From positions 1 to 48,102 of the forward strand of contig ATWA01000015.1 in assembly GCA_000421005.1 (NCBI GenBank): a stretch of DNA of 48,102 bases. Reading direction: 5' to 3'. A program made the position numbers and the translations under genes. This document shows positions 1-8,738 of this stretch, in pieces. The DNA comes from Clostridiales bacterium NK3B98 (GTDB taxonomy: Bacteria > Bacillota > Clostridia > Oscillospirales > Oscillospiraceae). The notes beneath the pieces were generated by a model. The model saw only the letters and a list, made by a program, of their open reading frames with translations. It ran no database searches and was not told the origin of the DNA. Within the stretch, counting starts at the first letter, position 1. Each line of letters begins with the position of its first letter.

Positions 1-191
1 CCTCCATCGGGGGAATTTACTCCGCCGCCGCTGAGTGGGCAGAGCGGGAGATCAACGAGCTGCTGGGCTTCACCTTTGAGGGGCTGGACACCAGTGAACG
101 CCTGTTCATGCCGGACAACCTGCTGGACGGTCAGGGGCAGATTCTGGTGACCCCCATCAACGTACTGCGGGAGAAGAATCAGTTGGAGTGA
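1..191 (+). CDS. C-terminal fragment, NuoC-like (30 kDa subunit) oxidoreductase component
   Basis: An open frame runs from the left edge (first full codon at base 3) to a TGA at 189-191. The visible 62 residues contain AAEWAEREINELLGFTFEG followed by a SERLFMPDN segment. This matches the conserved A-x-W-x-E-R-E-I-x-D-L-F-G-x-x-F-x-G-H region, followed by the R-x-L-x-x-P-E-x motif, at the end of NuoC / Ech-type 30 kDa subunits of NADH-quinone oxidoreductase and related membrane hydrogenases. In those complexes the subunit joins the peripheral electron-transfer arm. The usual Asp-Leu-Phe is Glu-Leu-Leu here and the tail after the motif is unusual (VTPINVLREKNQLE). The start lies outside the window, so partner genes cannot be seen. 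The family call is inference from one motif. Confidence 0.45.
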   Translation, partial: SIGGIYSAAAEWAEREINELLGFTFEGLDTSERLFMPDNLLDGQGQILVTPINVLREKNQLE

Positions 192-192
192 G

Positions 193-575
193 GGGCTCCC
201 TCAGTCACGGCTTCGCCGTGACAGCTCCCTCAGAGAGGGAGGACTCCCTCCGTCACCGCCTGCGGCGGTGCCACCTCCCTCTGAGAGGGAGGCTTTGGCA
301 AAGTCTGTTTGTCTTTTTGTTATTGCCAATGGCCCCCTCCCAGAGGGGGCTGTCAGCGAAGCTGACTGGGGGAGTCCCCCTCTTTGAGTGAGCCCGTCTT
401 GAAAACGTGCCTGTGGCACGTTTTAGGGCGAGTGGGATAAAGTGCGAAGCACAACCTTTGCAAATGCCCGTCTTGAAAACGTGCCTGTGGCACGTTTTAG
501 GGCGAGAGGGATCAATTGCCGAAGGCACACCCATGCGGAAGGCTGTCACGAAGTGACTGGGGGAGTGCCCCAAGA
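193..575. repeat. Mosaic intergenic repeat block A
   Basis: This gene-free stretch is built of modules that recur at 16.88-17.11 and 36.05-36.40 kb. One module is a CTCCCTCAGTCACGGCTT / CCGTGACAGCTCCCTC hairpin. Another pairs CTCCCTC with GAGAGGGAG. A third reads GCCCGTCTTGAAAACGTGCC-TGT-GGCACGTTTT-AGGGCGAG and folds on itself; it occurs twice here, at about 392-432 and 466-506. The fourth is GGCTGTCACGAAGTGACTGGGGGAG. The short ORFs through it are repeat-derived and have no ribosome binding sites. The block ends only a few bases before the next start codon, so it supplies the 5' region of that gene. Confidence 0.85.
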
Positions 576-582
576 GGTACCT

Positions 583-1206
583 ATGTCCTACATTACCCTG
601 ATGATCAACGACTCCGGGGCGGTGGCCGCCGCAGACACCCGGGAGAGCTTCTACCATCTCGCCCATTTCGACTGGCTGCGGAAAGCCTACCTGATAGAGG
701 GGCGCAAGCTGGTGTGCTGTCTCTGCGGACCCAGCTTCCGCCACGGCGTTCCCATCTTCAAGACCGCCGCCGCCATTCTGCGGGCCAACCACGGCAGCAT
801 GGAGGCGCAGTTGGAGCGGATTGGCAGACTGGTGTCCGCCGCAACTGCCCTGCGTCTGCCCAAAGAAGACCCCGGCCCCTTTGTGCTGCTGGCGGCGGAG
901 TGGAACGGCAGCGGCTTTGACGTGTACCATTTCTCGGTGGTTCACGGAAAATCCAAGCTGGTACACACGAAAACCCAGCCGGGTAAGCCGGTGTCCCTCC
1001 ATGCGGGGGCATGGCATCGGGAAATGCCCCGTCTCTCCCCGGACAGTCTCCGGGATTTGTCCACCGACCAGCTCATCGACACCGCCCGTCAGCGGGTGGA
1101 GCTGGCCATCGAGATGGACGCAGAACGGAGAAAACGCAACCCCAAGCACAACCAGACCATCGGCGGCAGGGTAATGACCTGTGCCGTGAGAATCAAAAAA
1201 ACCTGA
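583..1206 (+). CDS. Small Ntn-hydrolase (proteasome-subunit-like) protein, function unknown
   Basis: This 207-residue protein starts at ATG 583, preceded by AAGAGG; an upstream in-frame ATG at 442 lies inside repeat DNA and was rejected. The N-terminus (SYITLMINDSGAVAAADTRES) resembles the first strands of proteasome / HslV-type Ntn hydrolases, where a V-x-x-A-A/S-D-T/S-R motif follows strand S2. The end (NQTIGGRVMTCAVRI) resembles their closing T-I/V-G-G-P-I-x-V strand. No propeptide or unambiguous N-terminal Thr/Ser/Cys nucleophile is visible, so peptidase activity cannot be claimed. The middle is alpha/beta with no membrane segment. It is monocistronic, faces fliB convergently and shares its terminator. 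Function is unassigned; the fold is a cautious guess. Confidence 0.6.
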   Translation: MSYITLMINDSGAVAAADTRESFYHLAHFDWLRKAYLIEGRKLVCCLCGPSFRHGVPIFKTAAAILRANHGSMEAQLERIGRLVSAATALRLPKEDPGPFVLLAAEWNGSGFDVYHFSVVHGKSKLVHTKTQPGKPVSLHAGAWHREMPRLSPDSLRDLSTDQLIDTARQRVELAIEMDAERRKRNPKHNQTIGGRVMTCAVRIKKT

Positions 1207-1234
1207 GTGAGCATCACGTCTCACTCAGGTTTTT
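1195..1234. terminator. Bidirectional intrinsic terminator
   Basis: The stem ACCTGAGTGAG (1201-1211) pairs with CTCACTCAGGT (1220-1230). It is flanked by AAAAAA on the left and TTTT on the right, so it can terminate both strands. It overlaps the last codons of both convergent genes. Confidence 0.85.
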
Positions 1235-2224
1235 CAGCATTTCCATATTCTCGTCAGAATACTCCACCTCTTTGGAATACTCCTTGGCCACGTCTATCTG
1301 GTCAGAGAGGGTAAACCGCCCGGTGTTCATCCACCGCCACACCCCAAGGGCGGCCATGGTAAGGGTCATATCCACCGCCATACGGACACGGGAGAACAGC
1401 TCCCCGTCAAACACCGCTTTCAGCACATACCGAAACAGCAGGTAGACCAGAATATGCTCGTATTCATACCCCCGCTGTCCCAAAGAGGCGGAAAAGCCAG
1501 ACCAGTCCAGCGAGTGGGCATGACCCAGCACCGCCTCCACTTCCTCCAGCCATGCCGGGTTCAGCGCCTCCATCCGGGTGTGGACTTCCAGCACCTTTTT
1601 CAGATAGAACCGGGAGAAATCGGGAAGCTCTCGCTCTGTCCCGTCTATTTGCCGCTGCACGTCGGCGGCCATGTCCAGCAGCTCCTCCGCCCGCTCCTGC
1701 AAAGAGAGGGTGCGGTCCTGAGCAATCTCAAACAAGGTCTCCCGCAGAGAGAGCAGGGGGAGATAGAGGGGAAAATCCCCGTCCTCCCCGTCGTCCGGGT
1801 CGTCGTCGGTGATGACCGTCTCAAACTCCGCCGGGGCGGGGTCAGACAGCATCAGCCGTGCCGCCTCCTCACAGCACAGCCCCACCCCAATCTCCATCCG
1901 TCCGGGAAACCACTCCCGATACCGGGGATGCAGGGCGCAGATGTCCCCGATGTGTTCCTCTCCCAGCTCCATCACCAGGGAGCAAAGCCCTGCTTCCGTG
2001 AGAAAGGGACATTGCCCGTCCTTGGGACAGATGACGTACTGCCCGGAGGGCTCCTGACCCAGCCCGGCGAAAATCCGCTGACGCTGAGGCTCCGGAAGGG
2101 TGCGGTAGTAGTCCACCGTCGCAGCGTCCACGTCAATCTCCCATCCGGTGCGGCAGCAGTTGTCATGGCAGGCATCTGCGGTGCAGTGAAAGTCTTTGTA
2201 GTAGACGGGATAGGTCAGTTCCAT
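1214..2224 (-). CDS. fliB: FliB-family protein (flagellin lysine-N-methylase homolog)
   Basis: This 336-residue cytoplasmic protein carries the FliB signature: an N-terminal PVYYKDFHCTADACHDNCC with CxxxCxxxCC cysteines, CPFL...GLCSL around residues 70-85, DICALHPR near 95 and GLCCEEAARL near 115. These cysteines are the conserved metal-binding set of the FliB / YkgJ-like group. Salmonella FliB methylates flagellin lysines; clostridial homologs are often encoded away from flagellar genes and their substrate is not established. The residues around 140-150 form an acidic run (DDDPDDGEDGD). It is the last gene of the rimP operon and overlaps the end of ribF by 10 bp. No flagellar gene is in the window, so a methylase role on another protein is possible. 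Confidence 0.85.
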   Translation of the reverse strand: MELTYPVYYKDFHCTADACHDNCCRTGWEIDVDAATVDYYRTLPEPQRQRIFAGLGQEPSGQYVICPKDGQCPFLTEAGLCSLVMELGEEHIGDICALHPRYREWFPGRMEIGVGLCCEEAARLMLSDPAPAEFETVITDDDPDDGEDGDFPLYLPLLSLRETLFEIAQDRTLSLQERAEELLDMAADVQRQIDGTERELPDFSRFYLKKVLEVHTRMEALNPAWLEEVEAVLGHAHSLDWSGFSASLGQRGYEYEHILVYLLFRYVLKAVFDGELFSRVRMAVDMTLTMAALGVWRWMNTGRFTLSDQIDVAKEYSKEVEYSDENMEMLKNLSET

Positions 2225-3132
2225 GGGTCGTCCTCCCGCAGGGCAAAGTAAGCGCGGGTCTGGTCGGCGTTTCGCAGCACCTCGGCGGTGAGAGCCGCCA
2301 CGTCCGGGAACTTCACCTCTCCCCGCAGGCGGTGATAAAAGGCCAGGGAAACCCTCTGTCCGTAGAGATTCCCATCAAAATCCAGCAGAAACGCCTCCAC
2401 ATTGGCACGGGCGTTTTCCTCCACCGTGGGACGCACCCCGATATTAGCGGCGGCGAGACAGGTAGAGCCGTCCGGCAGCAGCGCCTTGGCGGCGTACACC
2501 CCGTGGGCGGGCACCAGCACCCCCTCCGGGAAGGAAAGATTCACCGTGGGAAAGCCCAGCGTATGCCCCAGATGCTTGCCCTGCTGCACCGTGCCGCTGA
2601 GCAGATGGGGATGCCCCAGAAAACGGGTGGCCTCCTCCATCTCCCCGGCGGAGAGCAGGGAACGGATATGGGTGGAGGACACCCGCACCCCGTCCAGCTC
2701 AATCTCCCCCACAATATCGCAGCCAATCCCCCGCCGGGCGCAGCGCTGACGCAGCTTGTCTGCGTCCCCTGCCCCGTGACTGCCAAAGCGGAAGTCGTAC
2801 CCGCAGACCACATGGGCGGCATTCTGCTCCTTTGCCAGATAAACGTCCACAAAGTCCTCCCAGGGCATGGACATCATCTGGTCAAAGGAGGCCACAATGA
2901 CCTCCTCCATGCCAAACAGCTGGGTCATCATCTGCCGCCGGTCCTCCACCGAGGAGAGCAAAGGCTCCTGCACTCCGGTGAGACGGAGGGAGGGGTGAAT
3001 GTCAAAGGTAAAGGCGCAGGGCTTCGCCCCCAGCTCCTTTGCCCGGTTTTGCACCGTGCGCAGCAGCCGGGCGTGGGCCAGATGCACCCCGTCAAAAAAG
3101 CCCAGCGCAATGACACGTTTTCTCTCTGCCAT
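2215..3132 (-). CDS. ribF: Bifunctional riboflavin kinase / FAD synthetase
   Basis: This protein makes FMN and FAD from riboflavin and ATP. The N-terminal nucleotidyltransferase domain shows ALGFFDGVHLAHARL (residues about 8-22) with the G-F-F-D-G-x-H nucleotide loop and the later SSTHIRSLL motif. The C-terminal kinase domain shows GTVQQGKHLGHTLGFPTVNL and the YAAKALL / NIGVRPT strands. The start was set at ATG 3132 (MAERKR), which has GAGG 8 bases upstream; the longer ORF from 3153 would begin inside truB. Length is 305 residues, normal for RibF. It sits 10 bp downstream of the truB stop, the usual truB-ribF order in Firmicutes. Confidence 0.96.
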   Translation of the reverse strand: MAERKRVIALGFFDGVHLAHARLLRTVQNRAKELGAKPCAFTFDIHPSLRLTGVQEPLLSSVEDRRQMMTQLFGMEEVIVASFDQMMSMPWEDFVDVYLAKEQNAAHVVCGYDFRFGSHGAGDADKLRQRCARRGIGCDIVGEIELDGVRVSSTHIRSLLSAGEMEEATRFLGHPHLLSGTVQQGKHLGHTLGFPTVNLSFPEGVLVPAHGVYAAKALLPDGSTCLAAANIGVRPTVEENARANVEAFLLDFDGNLYGQRVSLAFYHRLRGEVKFPDVAALTAEVLRNADQTRAYFALREDDPWN

Positions 3133-3142
3133 AATTACCTCA

Positions 3143-4018
3143 TCAAACGTCAAAAAAACTCTTTACCGTGGACATGACGCCCGCTTTCCGCTCCCCCAGC
3201 ATGAGGAAAGCCCCGTCCCCGCCGTAGACCCGGAACCGTCCGTCCTCCCCCCGGGAGCGGAAGGAATTTCCGTTGCGGCACCGCCGCTCCGCCTCCCGGT
3301 CAACGGTGAGGGCGGGATATTGGGCAAAGTAGGTGTCCACCGGGAGCAGCAGCTCCGCCGCCCTCCCCTGTTCTCCTGCGGCGATCACGGCTTCCAGCGT
3401 CACCGCCTGAGACAGATCAAAACCCGCCGCCATGGTGCGCCGAAGGGAGGCCATGCACCCGCCGCAGCCCAGCGCCTGCCCGATGTCGTGGCAGAGGGTG
3501 CGGATATAGGTGCCCTTGGAGCAGCGCACCCGCAGGGCGTATTCCCCCTCCCCGGTCTGTTCTCCCAACTCCAGTGCGGAGATGGTGATGCGCCGGGGCT
3601 GCCGCTCCACCGTTTTGCCCTTCCGAGCCAGCTGGTACAGCTTTTGCCCGTTCACCTTGAGGGCGGAGTACATGGGGGGAATCTGCTGGATCTCTCCCCG
3701 AAACCGGGACAAAACTTCTTCTATTTCCCCCCGGCTGCAGGAGACAGGATGGGTTTCCAGCGTCTCTCCGGTGGTGTCCTGCGTGTCGGTCACCAGCCCC
3801 AGCCGGAGGGTGGCCAGATATTCCTTGTCCCCCCGCTCCGCAAATTCCACCGCACGGGTGGCTCTGCCCACAAAGACAGGCAGCACCCCGGTGGCCATGG
3901 GGTCCAGCGTCCCGGCGTGACCCACCCGGCGCTCCCCCAGCACCCGGCGCAGCTTGCCGCATACGTCCATGCTGGTCCAGTCCTGGGGCTTGTCGATGAT
4001 AATGATTCCACTGGGCAT
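3143..4018 (-). CDS. truB: tRNA pseudouridine(55) synthase
   Basis: TruB converts U55 of the tRNA T-loop to pseudouridine. The 291-residue protein opens with GIIIIDKPQDWTSMDV and carries the catalytic segment GHAGTLDPMATGVLP near residues 34-48, whose Asp is the nucleophile. Further family motifs are YLATLRLG, PPMYSALKVNGQKLYQLAR and RVRCSKGTYIRTL-x-HDIG. A PUA-like C-terminal part follows. It lies in the rimP-infB operon before ribF. Confidence 0.97.
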   Translation of the reverse strand: MPSGIIIIDKPQDWTSMDVCGKLRRVLGERRVGHAGTLDPMATGVLPVFVGRATRAVEFAERGDKEYLATLRLGLVTDTQDTTGETLETHPVSCSRGEIEEVLSRFRGEIQQIPPMYSALKVNGQKLYQLARKGKTVERQPRRITISALELGEQTGEGEYALRVRCSKGTYIRTLCHDIGQALGCGGCMASLRRTMAAGFDLSQAVTLEAVIAAGEQGRAAELLLPVDTYFAQYPALTVDREAERRCRNGNSFRSRGEDGRFRVYGGDGAFLMLGERKAGVMSTVKSFFDV

Positions 4019-4050
4019 AAAAACACCGCCTTCTGTATGGAAAGGAGTTT

Positions 4051-4080
4051 GCAGGGGTGCGGCAAGCCGCGCCCCTACGA
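4051..4080. repeat. Short palindromic repeat (GGGGTGCGGC / GCCGCGCCCC type)
   Basis: GCAGGGGTGCGGC-AA-GCCGCGCCCCTAC folds into a tight hairpin between nrnA and truB. The same design recurs at 16.85, 27.27, 37.64, 38.72, 40.92 and 45.54 kb, with the outer GTAGGGG / CCCCTAC arms kept and the inner arms varied. Confidence 0.75.
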
Positions 4081-4102
4081 CATTGCCTGGGAGAACCAGC
4101 CC

Positions 4103-5056
4103 TTACCCCAGCTCCCCCTCAATGGCCTGCAACACCATCTCCCGGGCCTGCTGCTCGTCAAAGCTGCCCCGCAGGGTTGCTCCGGCGGCGGCGGCGTGAC
4201 CGCCGCCCCCCAGTGCGGCGCAGGTGCGGGTGGCGTTGAGATAGTCCGCATCGGTGCGCAGGCTCAGCTTCCATTTGCCGGGGCTCAGCTCCCGCAGGGT
4301 GGCGGCGGCCTTTACCCCCTCCACCAGCCGCAGCAGGGAGGACAGCTCCTCCGCGTCGCTCTCCCCGGCCTGCACCGCCTCCATGTCGGCGCAGGAGACG
4401 GCGCCGATGACCACCTGCTCCTGATGATAGTACACCGCCCCGCTGAGAAGCCGGGATTCCAGCGCAATCCGCTTGCGGCTCTTGGTCTGGAAGCACCGCT
4501 TGTTGATCTCTTTGGCAAAGTCGCCGTACTCCATCACCGCCCCGGCAATCCGGTGGGTCTCCGGGGTGGTGTTGTTGTAGACAAAGCACCCGGTGTCGGT
4601 GGAGACGGCCAGATAAACCGCCCGGGCAATTTCCTCGTCCATCACATGGAGATGGTGGTGGAGTATGCGGAAGATGATCTCCCCGCAGGCGGCGGCGGTG
4701 GGGTCGAGACAGAGGTGAGGGGCATAATGCTCGTTGGAGGGGTGGTGGTCAATGCAAAGGGCCACCTTGCCCTTGTATCCCTCCATCTCCGGACGAAACA
4801 GTCCCTCGCTGGCAACATCCACCGCCACGATGTGGTCAAAGGCGTATCCATCCGGGGCAAAATAGGGGGTAATGTCCCCCTGATAGGTGGCAGTCACCCC
4901 GCCGTTGGGGGCAACCCACGCTGTTTTCCCCAGCTTTTTCAGCCCGGCGCACAGGGCGGCGGCACTGCCCAGGGTGTCCCCGTCCGGGCGGGTGTGGGTG
5001 AGAATGAGAAAATTGTCCCGCTCTTGCAGCCAGCGGGCAGCCTCCGCCTCGGTCAT
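4103..5056 (-). CDS. nrnA: DHH/DHHA1 phosphoesterase, NrnA-like oligoribonuclease / pAp phosphatase
   Basis: NrnA-type enzymes degrade 2-5-mer RNA and dephosphorylate 3'-phosphoadenosine 5'-phosphate. The 317-residue protein has the DHH-domain metal ligands: HTRPDGDTLGS at residues 20-30, the AVDVAS aspartate strand and the CIDHHPSNEHY signature near 105. The C-terminal DHHA1 domain ends in ALGGGGHAAAAGATL. Length and domain order match the family. Its ATG overlaps the rbfA stop (bases 5053-5056), a sign of coupled translation. The rbfA-nrnA-truB order is common in Clostridia. Confidence 0.92.
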   Translation of the reverse strand: MTEAEAARWLQERDNFLILTHTRPDGDTLGSAAALCAGLKKLGKTAWVAPNGGVTATYQGDITPYFAPDGYAFDHIVAVDVASEGLFRPEMEGYKGKVALCIDHHPSNEHYAPHLCLDPTAAACGEIIFRILHHHLHVMDEEIARAVYLAVSTDTGCFVYNNTTPETHRIAGAVMEYGDFAKEINKRCFQTKSRKRIALESRLLSGAVYYHQEQVVIGAVSCADMEAVQAGESDAEELSSLLRLVEGVKAAATLRELSPGKWKLSLRTDADYLNATRTCAALGGGGHAAAAGATLRGSFDEQQAREMVLQAIEGELG

Positions 5057-5394
5057 TTGTCCAGCTCCTCCATCATGCGGATGATCCGGGCACCCTCATC
5101 GATGGAGTTGTCCAGTACGAAGGTCAGCTCCGGGGTCTTCCGCAGATCCAGCGCATGACCCAGCTCCCGGCGCAGATACCCGGAGGCGGAGCGCAGACCC
5201 TGCCGAATCTCCTTGGCGGCTGCCTGATCCAGCGTGGACAGGTACACCTTGCAGTAACTGAGATCGGTGGAGGTATCCACCCGGAGGACGGAGAGCATAT
5301 GAGAGGACACACGGGGGTCCTTCACCGTGCGCAGCAGGGCGGAAAGCTCCCGCTGAATGTCCTCGTTGATACGGTTAATGCGATAGTTCGCCAT
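5053..5394 (-). CDS. rbfA: 30S ribosome-binding factor A
   Basis: RbfA helps mature the 5' end of 16S rRNA and the 30S subunit. The 113-residue single-KH protein starts YRINRINEDIQRELSALL, and has VSSHMLSVLRVDTSTDLSYCKVY and LRRELGHALDLRKTPELTF, all typical. The start has AAAGGAG 6 bases upstream. It lies 167 bp downstream of infB; the gap (5395-5561) holds no ORF or clear terminator, so cotranscription is likely. Confidence 0.96.
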   Translation of the reverse strand: MANYRINRINEDIQRELSALLRTVKDPRVSSHMLSVLRVDTSTDLSYCKVYLSTLDQAAAKEIRQGLRSASGYLRRELGHALDLRKTPELTFVLDNSIDEGARIIRMMEELDK

Positions 5395-5561
5395 GATAAT
5401 CTCCTTTATTACGGGAAAACCGCAGGAAGAATGGTAGGGACGTGGTCATTTCATTTTTTGGTGGACGACCCCCTGCAATCCTGTAAGAGAAGTATACCCA
5501 ACTTCCCCGCAAACACAGAAGGCAAGGCGGCACTGCCAACCCTGCCTCCTGCAAGCGTTTA

Positions 5562-7946
5562 TTACTGCTGAATCTGCTCCATCTGGAACACTTCGAAGAT
5601 GTCGCCCACCTTGATGTCGGAGAACTTCTCCAGACCGATGCCGCACTCGAAGTTGGTAGCCACTTCCTTCACGTCGTCCTTGAACCGGCGCAGAGAGGCA
5701 ATGGTGCCCTCGTGGATGACCACGCCGTCCCGGACGAGACGGAGCTGTGCATTGCGGACCACCTTGCCCTCCTTGACGTAGCAGCCCGCAATGACGCCGG
5801 CACCGGTGATCTTGTAGACCTCCCGGACCTCCACACGTCCCAGCTCCACTTCCTTGAACTTGGGCGAGAGCATACCCTTCATGGCCGCCTCGATCTCCTC
5901 AATGCAGTCATAGATGACCCGGTACAGCCGCACGTCCACCTTGTCCCGCTCAATCATATTCCGGGCCACGTTGTCCGGACGGACGGAGAAGCCCACGATA
6001 ATGGCGTTGGAGGTGGAGGCCAGCATCACGTCGCTCTCGTTGATGGCGCCAACGCCGGAGTGGATGACGTGAACCCGGACTTCCTCGTTGGTCAGCTTTT
6101 CCAGATTCTGCTTCACCGCCTCGGCGGAGCCCTGAACGTCCGCCTTGACAATGACCTTCAGCTCCTTCATGTCGCCCACCTGAATCTGGTCGAACAGATC
6201 GTCCAGAGAGACCTTCTTGGCGGCGGGGGCAGCCAAAGCGTCCTTGCGCTCCTGCTTGCGCTGCTCGGCCAGCTCACGGGCCATGCGCTCGTCGGCCACG
6301 GCGTAGAAGTCGTCACCGGCGGCAGGCACCTCCGCCATACCGGTGATCTCCACCGGAACAGAGGGGCCGGCGGACTTGACGGGCTTGCCCCGGTAGTCGG
6401 TCATGGCACGCACACGTCCCACGGCGGTTCCGGCGATGAGGATGTCGCCCTGCTTCAGGGTGCCGTTTTGCACCAGCAGAGTGGCAACCGGGCCGCGGCC
6501 CTTGTCCATCCGGGCCTCGATGACAGCGCCACGGGCGGCACGGTTGGGATTGGCCTTCAGCTCCCGCATTTCAGCCACCAGCAGCACGTTCTCCAGCAGC
6601 TCGTCGATGCCCTCGCCGGTCTTGGCGGAGATGGGGCAGATGATGGTGTCGCCGCCCCAGTCCTCGGAGAGCAGGTCGTACTGGGTGAGCTGCTGCTTGA
6701 TGTTCTCCGGGTTGGCGCCGGGGAGATCCATCTTGTTGATGGCCACCACAATGGGAATTTCAGCCGCCTTGGCGTGGTTGATGGCCTCCACCGTCTGGGG
6801 CATAATGCCGTCGTCGGCGGCTACCACCAGAATGGCGATGTCGGTGACCATAGCGCCACGGGCACGCATGGCGGTAAAGGCCTCGTGACCGGGGGTGTCC
6901 AGGAAGGTGACCACCTTGTCGTTCACGTTCACCTGATAAGCGCCGATGGCCTGGGTGATGCCGCCCGCCTCTCCGGCGGTGACGTTGGAGGAGCGGATAT
7001 AGTCCAGCAGGGAGGTCTTGCCGTGGTCAACGTGACCCATGACCACGATGACCGGGGCGCGGGGCTCCAAATCCTCTTCCCTGTCCTCAGCGGTCTCAAT
7101 GAGCCGCTCTTCCAGAGTGACCACCACTTCTTTTTTCACCTTGCAGCCCATTTCCTCGGCCACAATGGCGGCGGTGTCGAAGTCAATGTTCTCGCTGAGG
7201 GAGGCCATAACGCCCAGCTTCATCAGCTCTTTGACCACCATAGCGCCCTGCTTCTTCATCCGGCTGGCCAGCTCGCCCACCGAGATTTCGTCGGGAATCT
7301 CCACGGTGACCACGGTGTTTCGCTTGGCCACCTCCTGCTGGAGACGGCGCATCTGCTGGCGCTGCTCCTCCTGACGGCGCTTCTGGCTCTGAGCGCCCTT
7401 GCGCTTTTGCTGGGAGCGGTTGCTCTTCAGCTTCTGCTTGCCCTGCTGCATCCGGTCGGCCCGGTCGGGAGCCAGCTCGTCCAGATGGGCGTCATACCGA
7501 TCCAGATTCACGTCAGCGCTCTTGCGGGTGTTTACCGTCATCTTCTCCGGCACCTTCCGGGCAGGCTGACGGACAGGCTCGGCGGCGCTCTGGGCGGGTG
7601 CCTGAGCGGAGGGAGCGTCCTGCTTGGCAGGGGTCTCCTCCTTGGGGGACTCCTCCGCCTTGGGCGCTTCTGCCTTGGGGGCAGGGGCGGCCTTGGGAGC
7701 GGGCTTTGCCTCCGTCTTGGGTGCGGTGGCGTCCAGCGCCTGCTGAATATCCTCCACCTGATTGTGCTGGGTCAGGTACTCAAACACCAGACTCAGCTCC
7801 ATCTCGCTGAGGGCAGCCATGTGGCTGGAAGGGGCGTGGTCATACTTGGTGAGGATTTCCGTCACCTTTTTGGAGCCCACCGCCTTGCCTTTGATCTTAA
7901 AATCCTTGGCTACTTCATGGACACGATACTTCAATTCGATCGCCAT
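5562..7946 (-). CDS. infB: Translation initiation factor IF-2
   Basis: IF-2 is the GTPase that brings initiator fMet-tRNA to the ribosome. The start was set at ATG 7946 ([16 protein letters not shown]), which has AGGAGG 7 bases upstream; the open frame extends further upstream without support. The 794-residue protein has an N-terminal IF2_N domain (residues 1-50), a low-complexity Ala/Pro/Lys/Glu linker (about 70-150), a basic [14 protein letters not shown] stretch, a second IF2_N-like segment, and the G domain with [20 protein letters not shown] and NKMD. C-terminal domains follow to the end. The protein is complete. Confidence 0.98.
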   Translation of the reverse strand: MAIELKYRVHEVAKDFKIKGKAVGSKKVTEILTKYDHAPSSHMAALSEMELSLVFEYLTQHNQVEDIQQALDATAPKTEAKPAPKAAPAPKAEAPKAEESPKEETPAKQDAPSAQAPAQSAAEPVRQPARKVPEKMTVNTRKSADVNLDRYDAHLDELAPDRADRMQQGKQKLKSNRSQQKRKGAQSQKRRQEEQRQQMRRLQQEVAKRNTVVTVEIPDEISVGELASRMKKQGAMVVKELMKLGVMASLSENIDFDTAAIVAEEMGCKVKKEVVVTLEERLIETAEDREEDLEPRAPVIVVMGHVDHGKTSLLDYIRSSNVTAGEAGGITQAIGAYQVNVNDKVVTFLDTPGHEAFTAMRARGAMVTDIAILVVAADDGIMPQTVEAINHAKAAEIPIVVAINKMDLPGANPENIKQQLTQYDLLSEDWGGDTIICPISAKTGEGIDELLENVLLVAEMRELKANPNRAARGAVIEARMDKGRGPVATLLVQNGTLKQGDILIAGTAVGRVRAMTDYRGKPVKSAGPSVPVEITGMAEVPAAGDDFYAVADERMARELAEQRKQERKDALAAPAAKKVSLDDLFDQIQVGDMKELKVIVKADVQGSAEAVKQNLEKLTNEEVRVHVIHSGVGAINESDVMLASTSNAIIVGFSVRPDNVARNMIERDKVDVRLYRVIYDCIEEIEAAMKGMLSPKFKEVELGRVEVREVYKITGAGVIAGCYVKEGKVVRNAQLRLVRDGVVIHEGTIASLRRFKDDVKEVATNFECGIGLEKFSDIKVGDIFEVFQMEQIQQ

Positions 7947-8043
7947 ATACATACCTCCTGATGATGAAGGCCTGTGCCAACGGGAAAAGCCCGCCTTGGT
8001 ACGGGATTTTCCCGCCGGCACAAACTAGATGATACAATTACCA

Positions 8044-8445
8044 TTACTGCTGCCGGGTGCGCTTGCCCGGCTTTTTCTGCCGCCGTGTGTGGATTTTCTC
8101 CCGCTTTTCCACCAGCGCCTCATAGACGCTGCGGTGTTCCGGGAAGGCATCGGCCATTTTTTTGGCGTAGGACTCCGCCATGCCCAAATCGGTGAGGGCG
8201 GCCACGGCGCAGCTTTTCCAGCCCAGCGCCTGCCCCAGCGCCTCTTTCTCTGATTTCAGATAGAGGATGGGCAGACGTGCCTGAGAGCGGTGCTCCATCC
8301 GGCGCACGGTATGCTCTCCTGCATCGGCGGCGAGGACGATCAGCCGCACAACCCCCTGACTGAGGGCGGTATCCACTGCGTCCTCCCCGGCGGCCAGCTT
8401 GCCTGCCCGCCGGGCAAGACCCAGAAAGGTGAGATGCTCATTCAT
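8044..8445 (-). CDS. ylxQ: L7Ae-family RNA-binding protein (YlxQ-like)
   Basis: This 133-residue protein has an L7Ae / L30e-type core: NEHLTFLGLARRAGKLAAGEDAV at the start, the VRLIVLAADA strand and YLKSEKEALGQALG, then a basic tail ending in RRQKKPGKRTRQQ. L7Ae-family proteins bind kink-turn RNA; the cellular role of YlxQ is not settled. The start at 8445 overlaps the 3' end of ylxR by 8 bp, which fixes the reading frame and argues against the longer ORF from 8580. It sits between ylxR and infB as in Bacillus. Confidence 0.93.
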   Translation of the reverse strand: MNEHLTFLGLARRAGKLAAGEDAVDTALSQGVVRLIVLAADAGEHTVRRMEHRSQARLPILYLKSEKEALGQALGWKSCAVAALTDLGMAESYAKKMADAFPEHRSVYEALVEKREKIHTRRQKKPGKRTRQQ

Positions 8446-8713
8446 CCTGCTCGCCCTCCTGCATCTGCGCCTCCAGAGCGGCGTAAACCTCATCGGGAAT
8501 GGCCACAGAGAAGGCCCGTTCCAGCGCCCTGCTCTTGCGGATTTTGGCAAGGCAGGCGCTGTTGGGACACACATAGGCACCCCGCCCGGACTTTTTGCCC
8601 CGGAAATCCAGAGAGATTTCCCCTTCGGGGGAGCGCACCACCCGGATCAGCTCCGGCTTGGGCTTATGCTCCCGGCAGCCCAGACATTGCCGCACAGGGA
8701 TTTTCTTCGGCAT
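8438..8713 (-). CDS. rnpM: YlxR / RnpM (DUF448) RNA-binding protein
   Basis: This 91-residue protein is a textbook DUF448 member: VRQCLGCREHKPKPELIRVVR, LDFRGKKSGRGAYVCPNSACL and KIRKSRALERAF. In Bacillus subtilis YlxR has been reported as RnpM, a modulator of RNase P. The GRGAYVC motif and the paired cysteines are intact. The gene lies between nusA and ylxQ. Confidence 0.95.
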   Translation of the reverse strand: MPKKIPVRQCLGCREHKPKPELIRVVRSPEGEISLDFRGKKSGRGAYVCPNSACLAKIRKSRALERAFSVAIPDEVYAALEAQMQEGEQDE

Positions 8714-8738
8714 TGCTCTCCCTCCTTACGGCGCAGGG

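Noticed and set aside
188-419. Short frames in mosaic block A
   Set aside because: They translate hairpin repeats, also present in blocks B and C, and lack ribosome binding sites.
193-575. CRISPR-like array in the mosaic block
   Set aside because: Repeats are palindromic modules of unequal length and spacing without unique spacers, and no cas gene is present.
5712-7961. 749-codon open frame antisense to infB
   Set aside because: Composition (Gly/His/Leu-rich) is typical of an antisense shadow of a GC-rich gene; IF-2 is unambiguous on the other strand.
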